A stretch of DNA of 64,000 bases, from contig JAHCAN010000010.1 in NCBI GenBank assembly GCA_019634915.1, forward strand, positions 26,040-90,039. Reading direction: 5' to 3'. The position numbers and the translations under genes were made by a program. The stretch comes from Steroidobacteraceae bacterium (GTDB lineage Bacteria > Pseudomonadota > Gammaproteobacteria > Steroidobacterales > Steroidobacteraceae). Under the pieces are notes generated by a model. That model ran no database searches. It was not told the DNA's origin and worked only from the letters and a program-made list of their open reading frames with translations. Every line of letters begins with the position of its first letter. The first letter of the stretch is position 1. Below, one piece after another: positions 49,752 to 57,972 of the stretch.

Positions 49752-51457
49752 TACGGATCGAATACGCGACGCAGCGGCTCAGCCTGCGCTTCTTCATGCT
49801 GATGCTGGTGCTGTTCTTCTTCCAGACGGGCTTCGGCCTGCTGCTCGCGGCCCAGCACGTCGATCCGGCGCTGCTCGCCGGCGTGCTGAACTTCAACGTC
49901 ATCCGCGCCGAGCACACCAACCTCGCGGTCCTGTGGATCCTCTCGGGCTTCATCGGCACGATACTGTTCGTCGGCCCGCTGCTGTCGAAGCGCGAACTGG
50001 CCGCGCCGGCGCTGATCAAGTTCCTGTTCTACGCACTGATCGCGATCGTGCTGTGGAACGTCGCGACGCAGGTGCTCGCGCAGACCGGGGTTGCCGGCTG
50101 GTGGCACGGCGAGCCGTTGCTGCAGGAGGGGCTCGAATACCTCGAAGCGGGCCGGATCGCCGACGTCGTGATCCTGATCGGCTTTGCGATCCTGTGCTAC
50201 GTCGTGCTGCGCAGCTTCCCGCCGCTGTCGAAGTGGAACGAAATCCACTGGGGCCTCGGCATCGGCGTCGTGGCGCTGACACTCGTGTGGATCTTCGGCA
50301 TGTTCTTCGTCGAGCGCCTCGACCTGCAGGAGTACTTCCGCTGGTACGTGGTGCACTACTGGGTCGAGGGCGTCTGGGAAGTCATCCACATCTCGCTGGT
50401 CGGCTTCCTGCTCGTGCTGATGTTCCGCGCGGACATCAAGTCGGTCGGCTACGCGGTGTTCTGGGGCATCTCGCTGGTCTGGCTGTCGGGCCTGATCGGC
50501 AACGCGCACCACTACTTCTGGATCGGCACGCCGGAGTTCTGGCAGTTCTGGGGCTCGCTGTTCAGCGCACTCGAACCGCTGCCGCTGATCTTCTGCTTCT
50601 GGCACATCTACCTGGACGCCCACCAGGACGGCAAGCCGATCCGCAACATGCCGGCCTTCGCGTTCCTGCTGGGCTCGGTCGTGCTCGAGCAGGTCGGTGC
50701 CGGCATCCTCGGCTTCACGATGACCTTCGCGCTGACCAATGTCTGGTCGCACGGCACCTGGGTGACATTGAGTCATGCGCACTTGGCGCTGTTCGGCACC
50801 TTCGGCATGCTCGGCATCGCCGCCGCGTACTACGCCGTGCCGATCATGCGCGGCGTGACCGGCTTCGACCAGCGGCACGGCAAGCTCGCGTTCTGGCTCG
50901 TGTTCACCAGCATGCTCGGGCTCGGCTTCGCATTCGCGATCGGCGGCACCGTGCAGGTGTTCACCTACCGCACGCTCGGCCTCGACTGGTTCGGCGGCGA
51001 CGTCGCGCCGGCGATGCAGTTCGCGAAGCTGATGGCGCCGCTGTTCGGCACCTTGTTCACGGTCGGCGTATGCCTGCTGGCCTACGACCTGCTGACGCTC
51101 GGACTCACGAAGCCTGCACCTTCGGCGCGCCGCGCCCAGGAGACCGCGGCGATGGCGGCGCGGGCGCCGTCGCGCTGGGGCCGGCGTCTGACCGGCTGGG
51201 AAGCGGGCCTGTGGTTGCTCGGCCTGTGGGTCGCCGGCGCCGTGATCACGCTCGGGCTGCTCAGCTTCAATCTGCCGTTCGTGCAGCAAGGCCACGCGGC
51301 CTTGCCGTACCTGATGGCCTCGATCGGCTATCCCGGCCTGTTCATCGTGACCTTGCTGTTCGTCTGGCGTTTCCTGAGTTCGCTGGAAGCGCGGACACAT
51401 GTCGACGCCGGGCTGCCGCTGGCCACCGCAGCGGTCGCACCGTCGGCATCCGGCTGA
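49748..51457 (+). CDS. norB: nitric oxide reductase subunit B (cNOR type)
   Basis: A 569-residue haem-copper-type reductase with about 12-14 helices: FNVIRAEHTNLAVLW (low-spin haem His), WNEIHWGLGI, YWVEGVWEVIHISLVGF (Glu/His region near FeB), GNAHHYFWIGTP (His pair), WSHGTWVTLSHAHLALFGTFG (haem b3 ligands). It reduces two NO to N2O. There is no N-terminal quinol-oxidase extension, so it takes electrons from NorC. It is about 100 residues longer than typical cNorB (450-470), with two extra helices at the C-terminus. ATGA overlap with norC. Confidence 0.93.
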   Translation: MIRIEYATQRLSLRFFMLMLVLFFFQTGFGLLLAAQHVDPALLAGVLNFNVIRAEHTNLAVLWILSGFIGTILFVGPLLSKRELAAPALIKFLFYALIAIVLWNVATQVLAQTGVAGWWHGEPLLQEGLEYLEAGRIADVVILIGFAILCYVVLRSFPPLSKWNEIHWGLGIGVVALTLVWIFGMFFVERLDLQEYFRWYVVHYWVEGVWEVIHISLVGFLLVLMFRADIKSVGYAVFWGISLVWLSGLIGNAHHYFWIGTPEFWQFWGSLFSALEPLPLIFCFWHIYLDAHQDGKPIRNMPAFAFLLGSVVLEQVGAGILGFTMTFALTNVWSHGTWVTLSHAHLALFGTFGMLGIAAAYYAVPIMRGVTGFDQRHGKLAFWLVFTSMLGLGFAFAIGGTVQVFTYRTLGLDWFGGDVAPAMQFAKLMAPLFGTLFTVGVCLLAYDLLTLGLTKPAPSARRAQETAAMAARAPSRWGRRLTGWEAGLWLLGLWVAGAVITLGLLSFNLPFVQQGHAALPYLMASIGYPGLFIVTLLFVWRFLSSLEARTHVDAGLPLATAAVAPSASG

Positions 51458-51492
51458 GCATCGCGAATGAAGGATCGGCGTATCCTCACCGG

Positions 51493-52887
51493 ATGCGCCT
51501 TCTCACGACCGCCCTGCTCGCCGCGCTGTGCACGACCTCGGCCCTGGCCGTGGAGCGCGCGGATGTCCTGATCCGTCATGCCGCGATCGTCGATGTCGCG
51601 GGCGGACGCGTGGTCACCGATCAGGCAGTCGCGACCTCGGGCGATCGCATCGTCGCGGTCGGTGCCGACGCCGATGTCGCGGCGGCGTGGACCGCGGTGC
51701 GCACGGTGGACGCCGCGGGGGGCTACCTGATTCCCGGCCTGTGGGACATGCATGTCCACTTCGGCGGCGGTGCCGATCTCATCGAGGAGAACCGGGCCCT
51801 GCTGCCGCTCTACGTCGCCCACGGCATCACGACCGTGCGCGACGCGTCGGGCGACATTCCCTACGACGTGCTCGGGTGGCGCGGCGAGATCGCGCGCGGC
51901 GAGCTGTTGGGGCCGACGCTGCTGAGCTCCGGTCCGAAGATCGAAGGCGTGAAGCCGATCTGGCGCGGCACGCTCGAGTGCGGTTCGCGCGCCGACGTCG
52001 ACGCGGCCGTGGCGCGACTGACCGCGCTGCGGGTCGACTTCGTGAAGATCACCGACAGCACGCTCGCGCCGGAGCTGTTCCTGTATGCGGTGGAGCAGGC
52101 CCGCGCCGCCGGGCTCAGGGCCTCGGGCCACATCCCGATGGCGCTTACTGTGAGCCAGGCCATCGACGCGGGCCTCAGCTCGATCGAGCATCTCGACTAT
52201 GCCTTCGATGCCGGCGCGAAAGACGAGAGCTTCGATCGCGCAACCGCGATGGACGCATACCGCCACTTCGCGCAGCAGGGCGTCGCGGTCACGCCGACGC
52301 TCAACGGCAGTCACATCATCGCGTATCTCGACCGCGACACGCACGCCGATGACGCCTATCTCGCCTACATCGGGCCGGGCCTGAGACACACGTATGAATG
52401 GCGCGTGCAACGCGCGGCGCAGGCCGACGCCGCGGCGATCGAACGCCGGCATGCGCACTACGAACGCATGGCCGCCGTCCTGCCGATGCTGCAGGCAGCC
52501 GGCGTCACGATCATGGCCGGCACCGATGCCGGCTTCCTGAACTCGTTCAATTACCCGGGCATCGGTCTGCACGAGGAGCTTGCGCTCTATGTCGAGCGTG
52601 GGCTCACGCCGGCACAGGCGCTCTCGGCGGCGACGCGCGCCGGCCCGGCATGGTTCGGCCGGCTGGACCGCTACGGCTCGATCGAAGCGGACAAGATGGC
52701 CGACCTCGTGCTGCTCGAACGCAATCCGCTCGCGGACATCCGCGCGACGCAGGCGATTCGCGCGGTCATGCTGCGCGGCCAGGTCCACGATCGCGCCGCG
52801 CTCGATCGCATGCTGGCCGACACGCGCGCGAAGGTCGCTGCATGGAACACGCAGGCCGGATTACTGCCGCAGCCAGGCGCGCGGTGA
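51493..52887 (+). CDS. exported amidohydrolase (imidazolonepropionase/prolidase-like)
   Basis: A 464-residue protein: signal peptide (LLTTALLAALCTTSALAVE), metal motif LWDMHVHFGGG (HxH), VKITDST (carbamylated Lys), RASGHIP and SSIEHLD (His ligands) and MAGTDAGF (Asp). All ligands of a binuclear centre are present. Family members cleave dipeptides, cyclic imides or lactones; the substrate is unclear. It begins 35 bp after norB but probably has its own promoter. Its 3' end overlaps the AraC regulator by 27 bp in convergent orientation. Confidence 0.83.
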   Translation: MRLLTTALLAALCTTSALAVERADVLIRHAAIVDVAGGRVVTDQAVATSGDRIVAVGADADVAAAWTAVRTVDAAGGYLIPGLWDMHVHFGGGADLIEENRALLPLYVAHGITTVRDASGDIPYDVLGWRGEIARGELLGPTLLSSGPKIEGVKPIWRGTLECGSRADVDAAVARLTALRVDFVKITDSTLAPELFLYAVEQARAAGLRASGHIPMALTVSQAIDAGLSSIEHLDYAFDAGAKDESFDRATAMDAYRHFAQQGVAVTPTLNGSHIIAYLDRDTHADDAYLAYIGPGLRHTYEWRVQRAAQADAAAIERRHAHYERMAAVLPMLQAAGVTIMAGTDAGFLNSFNYPGIGLHEELALYVERGLTPAQALSAATRAGPAWFGRLDRYGSIEADKMADLVLLERNPLADIRATQAIRAVMLRGQVHDRAALDRMLADTRAKVAAWNTQAGLLPQPGAR

Positions 52888-53718
52888 CACGCCGACCGCC
52901 TGCGTAAAAGCGCGCGACAGGGACGACGCGCTGGCATAGCCCAGCTGGTCGCCGACGCTCTTGAGCGAGGCGCCGCCGCGCAGCAGCGTCTGCGCGATCG
53001 ACACCCGCCAGAGCAGCAGATACTCCGCGGGCGTCTGCCCAACCCATTCCCTGAACGCCGCGGCGAACGCGCTGCGCGACATGCCGGCCGTGTCGGCCAT
53101 CGATTGCAGCGACCAGACTGCACCAGGCCGCTCGTGCAGCGCGGTGAGCGTGCGCGCAAGCTTCGGATGCGAGAGGCCGGTCAGAAGCCCCGCGGGCAGT
53201 CCCGCCTCGGCGGGATGATCGAGAAGCCAGCGCAGCAACTGCACGACGAGGACTTCGAACAGCCGGTCCGCCAGCAGCCGCTGCCCGCAGCGCACGCGTT
53301 CGGATTCCGCGAACAGCAGCGCGAGCGTGTGATCCAGGCCCTGCACCGAGCGCAACGGCAGCACCAGCAGCGGCGGCAGCGCGCGCACCAGCGGATGGGC
53401 GGCGCCGCCCTCGAAATCGAGCGTCGCGCAGACGAAGTTCGATCCCTCGCCCGGTGCATTGATGAACTCGTGCGCGACGGGACGCGGGTAGAACAGCAGC
53501 GTCGGCTCGGCCAGTTCGATGCGCGGTGGCGCGCCGCTGCGCGCACGGTGCTTCACGACCAGCTCGCCGCCGCGCAGCACGTGCAGGAAGCCGCGCCCCG
53601 GCTCCGCGGCCAGATGCGTCCGGCCGCACAGTGCGCCCGCGTGGAACAGGTGCGCGCGCACCCTGAAGCGCTCGAGCAGCGTGGACAGGCGGTCGATCGG
53701 GCGCGCTTTCATGGGCAT
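52861..53718 (-). CDS. AraC-family transcriptional regulator
   Basis: A 285-residue regulator with an N-terminal cupin-like sensing domain (FLHVLRGGELVVKH; FYPRPVAHEFINAP) and a C-terminal double helix-turn-helix (WSLQSMADTAGMSRSAFAAAF; SLKSVGDQLGYASASSLSRAF). It is divergent from the AhpD-like gene, with two ACGAATTG direct repeats 21 bp apart in between. It is likely the activator of the AhpD-like/thioredoxin-like pair. An alternative ATG two codons later is possible. Confidence 0.88.
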   Translation of the reverse strand: MPMKARPIDRLSTLLERFRVRAHLFHAGALCGRTHLAAEPGRGFLHVLRGGELVVKHRARSGAPPRIELAEPTLLFYPRPVAHEFINAPGEGSNFVCATLDFEGGAAHPLVRALPPLLVLPLRSVQGLDHTLALLFAESERVRCGQRLLADRLFEVLVVQLLRWLLDHPAEAGLPAGLLTGLSHPKLARTLTALHERPGAVWSLQSMADTAGMSRSAFAAAFREWVGQTPAEYLLLWRVSIAQTLLRGGASLKSVGDQLGYASASSLSRAFTQAVGVSPRAWLRQ

Positions 53719-53724
53719 GTCTGG

Positions 53725-53753
53725 ACGAATTGATATGTTTTATGCACGAATTG
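53725..53753. promoter_or_regulatory. direct repeats, candidate AraC operator
   Basis: ACGAATTG occurs at 53725-53732 and again at 53746-53753, centre distance 21 bp (two helical turns), as expected for an AraC-type dimer. The region is AT-rich and divides the regulator from the AhpD-like gene. Confidence 0.5.
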
Positions 53754-53827
53754 CAACCAATGGTATCGGCCTCGGCGAGACACTGTCCACCCCGGGGCGG
53801 CTCGCCCCACAGCCATGGAGCACAGCA

Positions 53828-54373
53828 ATGAATCGCGTTCCGCTCATCGACCGCAATGCCACGTCCCCCGACCGCAAGGCGCTGCTCGACTCGATCCACG
53901 GCGCCTTCGGCATGACGCCGAACATGTTCCGCGCCGTCGCGAACTCGCCGGCCGCATTGAAGAGCATGTGGGGCTCGTTCGGCGCTCTCGGCGCCGGCGT
54001 CATTCCGGCGAGGCTCGGCGAGCAGATCGCCGTGGCGGTGGCCGATCGCAACCGCTGTGAATACTGCCTCGCCGCGCACACCGCGCTCGGCCGCAATGCC
54101 GGCGCCAGCGACGCCGAGATGCGCGACGCACAGGCCGGCAAGTCCGCCGACACGAAGACCCAGGCGGCGCTGCGCTTCGCGCTGAAGCTCGTCGACGCGC
54201 GCGGCCAGGTCGGCGACGCCGACGTGCGCGCACTGCATGCGGCCGGTTTCAACGATCAGGAGATCGTCGAGATCCTGGCCCACGTGGCGCTGAGCCTGTT
54301 CACCAACTATGTGAACGTGGCGTTCGCCGTGCCGGTGGACTTCCCCGGCGTCAAACTGCGCAGTGTCGCCTGA
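53828..54373 (+). CDS. carboxymuconolactone decarboxylase/AhpD-like protein
   Basis: A 181-residue all-helical protein with the redox motif CEYCLAAH (Cys77, Cys80, His84) in NRCEYCLAAHTALGRN, as in AhpD-type peroxidase adaptors and gamma-carboxymuconolactone decarboxylase-like proteins. Such proteins reduce peroxides with thiol partners. The ATG at 53828 is preceded by weak GAGC; upstream in-frame extension is arginine-rich. The next gene, a thioredoxin-fold protein, overlaps by 11 bp and may be its partner. Confidence 0.86.
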   Translation: MNRVPLIDRNATSPDRKALLDSIHGAFGMTPNMFRAVANSPAALKSMWGSFGALGAGVIPARLGEQIAVAVADRNRCEYCLAAHTALGRNAGASDAEMRDAQAGKSADTKTQAALRFALKLVDARGQVGDADVRALHAAGFNDQEIVEILAHVALSLFTNYVNVAFAVPVDFPGVKLRSVA

Positions 54374-54854
54374 TCCCGTGCACGCCGATCCCGCCCCGCC
54401 GCTGCAGGCGAGTCTCTGGCTCAACACACCGGAGCCCGTCAGCCTGGCCGCCCTGCGCGGCCAGGTCGTCCTGCTGCATGCGTTCCAGATGCTGTGCCCC
54501 GGCTGCGTGACCCACGGCATCCCGCAGGCCCAGCGCGTGCGCCGCCTGTTCACAGCCGACGAGCTCGCCGTGATCGGCCTGCACACCGTGTTCGAGCACC
54601 ACGAGGTAATGAACGCCGCGGCGCTGCGCGTGTTCCTGCACGAGTATCGCATTGACTTCCCGGTGGGCATCGACCAGGCCGGCGATGACGACCCGGTGCC
54701 GCTGACCATGCGCAGCTATGGCCTGCGCGGCACGCCGAGCCTGGTGCTGATCGACCGACGCGGCCGCCTGCGGCTGCAGCACTTCGGACAGATCGACGAC
54801 CTGCAGCTCGGCGCGGCGATCGGTCAGCTGCTGGCGGAGCCGCGAACAGGCTAA
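54363..54854 (+). CDS. redoxin/TlpA-like thioredoxin-fold protein
   Basis: A 163-residue protein with redox motif CPGC (Cys45, Cys48) in HAFQMLCPGCVTHGIPQ, IDFPVGID and GLRGTPSLVLIDRRG (cis-Pro loop), typical of peroxiredoxin/TlpA-like proteins. No signal peptide, so it acts in the cytoplasm. It starts at GTG 54363, inside the AhpD-like gene, so the two are translationally coupled and may form a thiol-redox pair. Confidence 0.8.
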   Translation: MSPDPVHADPAPPLQASLWLNTPEPVSLAALRGQVVLLHAFQMLCPGCVTHGIPQAQRVRRLFTADELAVIGLHTVFEHHEVMNAAALRVFLHEYRIDFPVGIDQAGDDDPVPLTMRSYGLRGTPSLVLIDRRGRLRLQHFGQIDDLQLGAAIGQLLAEPRTG

Positions 54855-54885
54855 GCTCGTACTTTGTCCTGGGGAGCCTTCGCCC

Positions 54886-55767
54886 ATGCAGAGTCACGAG
54901 CTGCGCTGGCGTTCACGTGACGGCCTCACGCTGTTCGCGCGCGACTACCGACCCGATGCCGACTCCGCGGCGGGCCTGCCACGCGCGCCGGTCGTGTGCA
55001 TACCCGGGCTCACGCGCAACTCGCTCGACTTCGTCGAACTCGGACAATGGATCGCGGGATCCGGCCGTCGCGTGCTCGCCGTCGACCTGCGCGGTCGTGG
55101 TGAATCCGACCGCGATCCCGATCCGCGCCACTACCAGCCACCCGTCTATGCCGACGACATCGCCGCGCTGCTCGCGGCGCAGTCGATCACGCGCGCGATC
55201 TTCATCGGCACCTCGCTCGGCGGCATCGTCACGATGGCGCTCGCCTTGCGCCACCCGCAATGCATCGCCGGCGCCGTGCTGAACGACATCGGCCCCGAGA
55301 TCGATCCATCGGGGGCCGCGCGCATCCGCGGCTATGTCGGCAAGGCACCGCCGATCACGGACTGGGAGGCCGCGATCGCCTACGTCAAGCAGACCAACGG
55401 CGCGGCGCTGCCCGGGCAAACGGAGGCGGAGTGGGAGGCCATGGCGAGGCGCGCGTTCCGCGCCGGCGCCGACGGCAAGCTCGAACTCCGCTACGACCCG
55501 CAGGTCCTGCAGCCGACGAACTGGCTCGCGGAGCGCATCGGGACGTGGCTTGCATGGCGGGCGTTTCGCAAACTGGCACGTCGCGGCCCGCTGCTGGTGC
55601 TGCGTGGTGCGCACAGCGACATCCTGAGCCCGGCCTCCGTCACGCGGATGCGGCGCGCGGCGCCGGCAATGACCTGTGCCGAGGTTCCCTCGGTCGGCCA
55701 CGCACCGATGCTGTCCGAGCCTGCGGCGCGCGCCGCGCTGCAGACGTATCTGGGCAGCGCACCCTGA
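54886..55767 (+). CDS. alpha/beta-fold hydrolase
   Basis: A 293-residue hydrolase: VVCIPGLTRNSLDF (oxyanion region), DLRGRGESDRD, nucleophile FIGTSLGGIVTMALA, Asp in LVLRGAHSDILSP and His in VPSVGHAPML. Triad complete. This is the epoxide-hydrolase/haloperoxidase-like group with unknown substrate. It lies 31 bp after the thioredoxin-fold gene in the same orientation. Confidence 0.85.
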   Translation: MQSHELRWRSRDGLTLFARDYRPDADSAAGLPRAPVVCIPGLTRNSLDFVELGQWIAGSGRRVLAVDLRGRGESDRDPDPRHYQPPVYADDIAALLAAQSITRAIFIGTSLGGIVTMALALRHPQCIAGAVLNDIGPEIDPSGAARIRGYVGKAPPITDWEAAIAYVKQTNGAALPGQTEAEWEAMARRAFRAGADGKLELRYDPQVLQPTNWLAERIGTWLAWRAFRKLARRGPLLVLRGAHSDILSPASVTRMRRAAPAMTCAEVPSVGHAPMLSEPAARAALQTYLGSAP

Positions 55768-55800
55768 AAGCCGGCGCCTCGTATATAATGCCCCGGCTTT
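55767..55800 (+). promoter_or_regulatory. TATAAT box within a hairpin upstream of cytochrome c5
   Basis: TATAAT at 55784-55789 lies 38 bp before the GTG start of cytochrome c5 and sits in the loop between AAAGCCGG (55767-55774) and CCGGCTTT (55793-55800). The stem may end transcription of the hydrolase gene; the -10-like box may serve the cytochrome. Confidence 0.45.
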
Positions 55801-55827
55801 GTCACAGCTGAATTTCCGGATCCCATC

Positions 55828-56346
55828 GTGAGCAAGCAGGACTCGCATTTCATCAATGTCTTCGGCCTGGTCCTCGGCATCCTGATCGCGCTTGCGATCG
55901 TGCTGTTCGGCGTCGCCCGCGCGGTCGGCAACAGCACCCAGCGCCAGCACGTCCAGCAGGAAGATCTCTATGTTGACTCCGTCGCCGCGCGTATCGCCGC
56001 GCCGGTGCGGGTCGCGGTGGCCGGTGCCGACAATTCGGCGCTCGAGATCAAGGCTCCCGAGTCGGCCGCTGGCGCGCCCGGCCTCGCGGTACCCGAAGAC
56101 GGCCCGTCGCTCTACGATGCCGCCTGCCACACCTGCCACGGCGCGGGTATCGGTGGCGCGCCGAAGATGGGGGACAGCGCAGAATGGGGGCCGCGCATCG
56201 CCCAGGGTCAGGCCACCCTGTACAAGCACGCGATCGAAGGCTTCACCGGCAAGACCGGCGTGATGCCACCGAAGGGCGGTCGCGTCGACCTGCCGGACGA
56301 CCTGATCGAGGCCGGCGTCGACTACATGGTCTCCCAGTCGCGCTGA
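55828..56346 (+). CDS. cytochrome c5-family protein
   Basis: A 172-residue membrane-anchored cytochrome: N-terminal helix (INVFGLVLGILIALAIVLFGV), a 60-residue linker, then a class I haem domain with CHTCH (100-104) and the c5-type Met ligand region MPPKGG. It probably shuttles electrons between the bc1 complex and oxidases or reductases. GTG 55828 is chosen because the helix follows at once. Normal length for membrane c5 is similar. Confidence 0.88.
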   Translation: MSKQDSHFINVFGLVLGILIALAIVLFGVARAVGNSTQRQHVQQEDLYVDSVAARIAAPVRVAVAGADNSALEIKAPESAAGAPGLAVPEDGPSLYDAACHTCHGAGIGGAPKMGDSAEWGPRIAQGQATLYKHAIEGFTGKTGVMPPKGGRVDLPDDLIEAGVDYMVSQSR

Positions 56347-56762
56347 TCAGCGCGCTGGTCCCCAGCCCGCAAGCGCTCCGGGCCTGAAGAGCTCGGGCCG
56401 CTCTTTCCTGTACCGCTTGATGGCGGCCAGCAGTGAGGAAGGATCCCGCCGCAGCGCGCGTGCGACGTCGGCCAGTGGGATTCCCTCGCGCTGCGTGCAA
56501 TGCCAGCTGACGACTGCGCGCGCCAGTGTGAGATCGTGACTGCGGCTGAGCGACGACAGCTCCTCGCGCGGCAGATTCAGCTTTCCGGCGGTACTGGTGA
56601 TCACTTCGTCCAGTGACTTCGCGTGACCGATCCGCCGGCGCTCCCCCGGCAATGATGCGAGAAAGCGGGCACCGCCGAGAACACGCCGATCGGTGCCCAT
56701 GCCACTGCTGAGCAATGCCCTCGTCCGGCCATCTGCGCAGGCATCCATGTATTTGCGGTAAG
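56347..56762 (-). pseudogene. C-terminal remnant of a REP-associated (Y1/RAYT-type) transposase
   Basis: From YRKYMDACADGRTRALL through AKSLDEVITST and VARALRRDPSSLLAAIKRY this matches, as far as I can judge, the C-terminal part of Y1 transposases carrying a DnaA-like helix-turn-helix. The N-terminal catalytic Tyr domain is missing. Its left part begins exactly where the ECF sigma fragment stops, on the same strand, so two truncated genes are fused. A start at ATG 56700 could still express the helix-turn-helix part. Confidence 0.5.
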
Positions 56763-56998
56763 GCGCGCAGATAACTGACTGCCTCCGGTGCATCGAGCCG
56801 AAGCACGCGCACATAGGCTTCCTGCGCGACGTCGCGCGCCTCCTGCTCCGAATGCAGCTTCGCGGCGAGAAACCGCACGAGCGATTGATTGTGCTGACGA
56901 AAGAGCTGTTCGATCAGCGCAGCGCGCCGCTCGCTCCGGCAGACGGCGCCGTCATCCGCCTCGTCCCCGCCTTTCGGCCCTTGCGCTTCGCCCATCAC
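56763..56998 (-). pseudogene. N-terminal fragment of a FecI-type ECF sigma factor
   Basis: Residues 1-78 from ATG 56998 give LIEQLFRQHNQSLVRFLAAKL, then EARDVAQEAYVRVLRLD and AVSYLRA, the sigma region 2 of FecI-like factors, and break off where LFxTAxNLAxD would follow. Region 4 is absent. The sequence joins the transposase remnant at about 56762. No anti-sigma or receptor gene is adjacent. Confidence 0.7.
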
Positions 56999-57063
56999 GT
57001 CTTTCGCACCTTACGTACATTGACGTGCGACGGGCCAATTCCGGCAAGGGCCGGCGCGGGAGG

Positions 57064-57294
57064 CTAGCCCGCGATCCGGGCAATCAGCTTCGCGGGATCG
57101 GCCCGCAAGGCCCTCGCGATGGCGATGAACTCGACCACGTCGACCCGCCGTTCTCCCACCTCGATCTTGGCGATGAACGAATGGGGCCGTTTCAGGCGTG
57201 CCGCCAGGTCCCGCTGGGTCATGCCCTGGGCCTGACGGCCTTCCTTGATAGCGGCGCACAATGCCCGATGCTCTCGGCTGCGCAAGGACTTCAT
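57064..57294 (-). CDS. XRE-family helix-turn-helix protein (copy 1)
   Basis: A 76-residue Cro/CI-type DNA-binding protein: EGRQAQGMTQRDLAARLKRP, HSFIAKIEVGERRVDVVEFI. The length is that of a single HTH domain. It is 30-60% similar by eye to the next upstream gene (57375-57605), with the same length and start (KSLR). It carries its own palindrome TGATCCCA-GTT-TGGGATCA upstream at 57343-57361. No toxin gene lies directly downstream, so it may be an orphan repressor. Confidence 0.82.
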   Translation of the reverse strand: MKSLRSREHRALCAAIKEGRQAQGMTQRDLAARLKRPHSFIAKIEVGERRVDVVEFIAIARALRADPAKLIARIAG

Positions 57295-57322
57295 TGCAGT
57301 GCTCCCGGAAGAGGAGCACCCG

Positions 57323-57361
57323 CATATAATCCGGAATCACGCTGATCCCAGTTTGGGATCA
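57323..57361. promoter_or_regulatory. operator unit of HTH copy 1
   Basis: CATATAATCCGG at 57323-57334 followed after 8 bp by the palindrome TGATCCCA-GTT-TGGGATCA (57343-57361, perfect 8-bp arms). Copy 2 has the same CATATAATCCGG-8 bp-palindrome layout with a different palindrome sequence. Confidence 0.6.
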
Positions 57362-57374
57362 GAGACGCGGATGG

Positions 57375-57605
57375 CTACCCGAGGACGGCCGCGAGCAGCC
57401 TCAATGGGTCGATACGCAGTGCATTGGCGTACCAGATGAACTCGACGACGTCGAGACGCCGCTCGCCGGCCTCGGTTTTGCCGACGAACGACCTCGGACG
57501 CTTCAGCCTCTGGGCGAGGCCCCGTTGCGTCAGGCCGGCCGCCCTGCGCGCATCCCGCAGCGCGGCGCACAGCGCCCGGTGCCTTGCCGTGCGAAGAGAC
57601 TTCAA
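57375..57605 (-). CDS. XRE-family helix-turn-helix protein (copy 2)
   Basis: A 76-residue paralogue of the next gene: DARRAAGLTQRGLAQRLKRP, RSFVGKTEAGERRLDVVEFI. It starts at TTG 57605 (KSLRTARHR follows, as in copy 1 KSLRSREHR); an upstream in-frame ATG would add residues without similarity to copy 1. Its stop codon lies 14 bp from the palindrome of copy 1, so gene plus operator were duplicated as a unit. Confidence 0.78.
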   Translation of the reverse strand: MKSLRTARHRALCAALRDARRAAGLTQRGLAQRLKRPRSFVGKTEAGERRLDVVEFIWYANALRIDPLRLLAAVLG

Positions 57606-57635
57606 TTGCGCTCTCCCCGATCGTGAGAGCGCGCA

Positions 57636-57674
57636 CATATAATCCGGGGAATCGGCGCTCCCATTTCGGGAGCG
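57636..57674. promoter_or_regulatory. operator unit of HTH copy 2 and divergent gene
   Basis: CATATAATCCGG at 57636-57647, then 8 bp, then CGCTCCC-ATTTC-GGGAGCG (57656-57674, perfect 7-bp arms). The palindrome ends 5 bp before the start of the divergent 97-residue protein gene, so binding could block that gene too. Confidence 0.6.
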
Positions 57675-57678
57675 GGTG

Positions 57679-57972
57679 ATGGATCGAGAGACGCCGAAGG
57701 CAGCCAGGATGGATGAAGAAAGCGGTGATTTCCCGCAGGATGCCGGCTTCGGCATGGAGGTACTGACCTGCAGTGCCGAGCTGAACACTCGCCTCGCCGA
57801 GATGCTCGAGCACCACCGGGCGGTCGTGCTCCTCGCCTCGCTCGCCAATCATCTGGGCGGCGCCCTGCGCGTGTTCATCCGGGACGGCGCCTGCACGGCC
57901 GAGCAGGCGCGCTGGATACTCCACGGAATCGAGCACGACATATTCGACTCAGATTCGAGCCAGTGCCACTGA
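57679..57972 (+). CDS. 97-residue hypothetical protein divergent from HTH copy 2
   Basis: A soluble acidic protein (MDRETPKAARMDEESGDF start; FGMEVLTCSAELNTRLAEML in the middle; ARWILHGIEHDIFD at the end). No known domain. It begins 5 bp after the CGCTCCC palindrome, so the HTH protein probably controls it. GTG 57676 lies directly before the chosen ATG. It converges with the next gene, overlapping by 24 bp. Confidence 0.6.
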   Translation: MDRETPKAARMDEESGDFPQDAGFGMEVLTCSAELNTRLAEMLEHHRAVVLLASLANHLGGALRVFIRDGACTAEQARWILHGIEHDIFDSDSSQCH

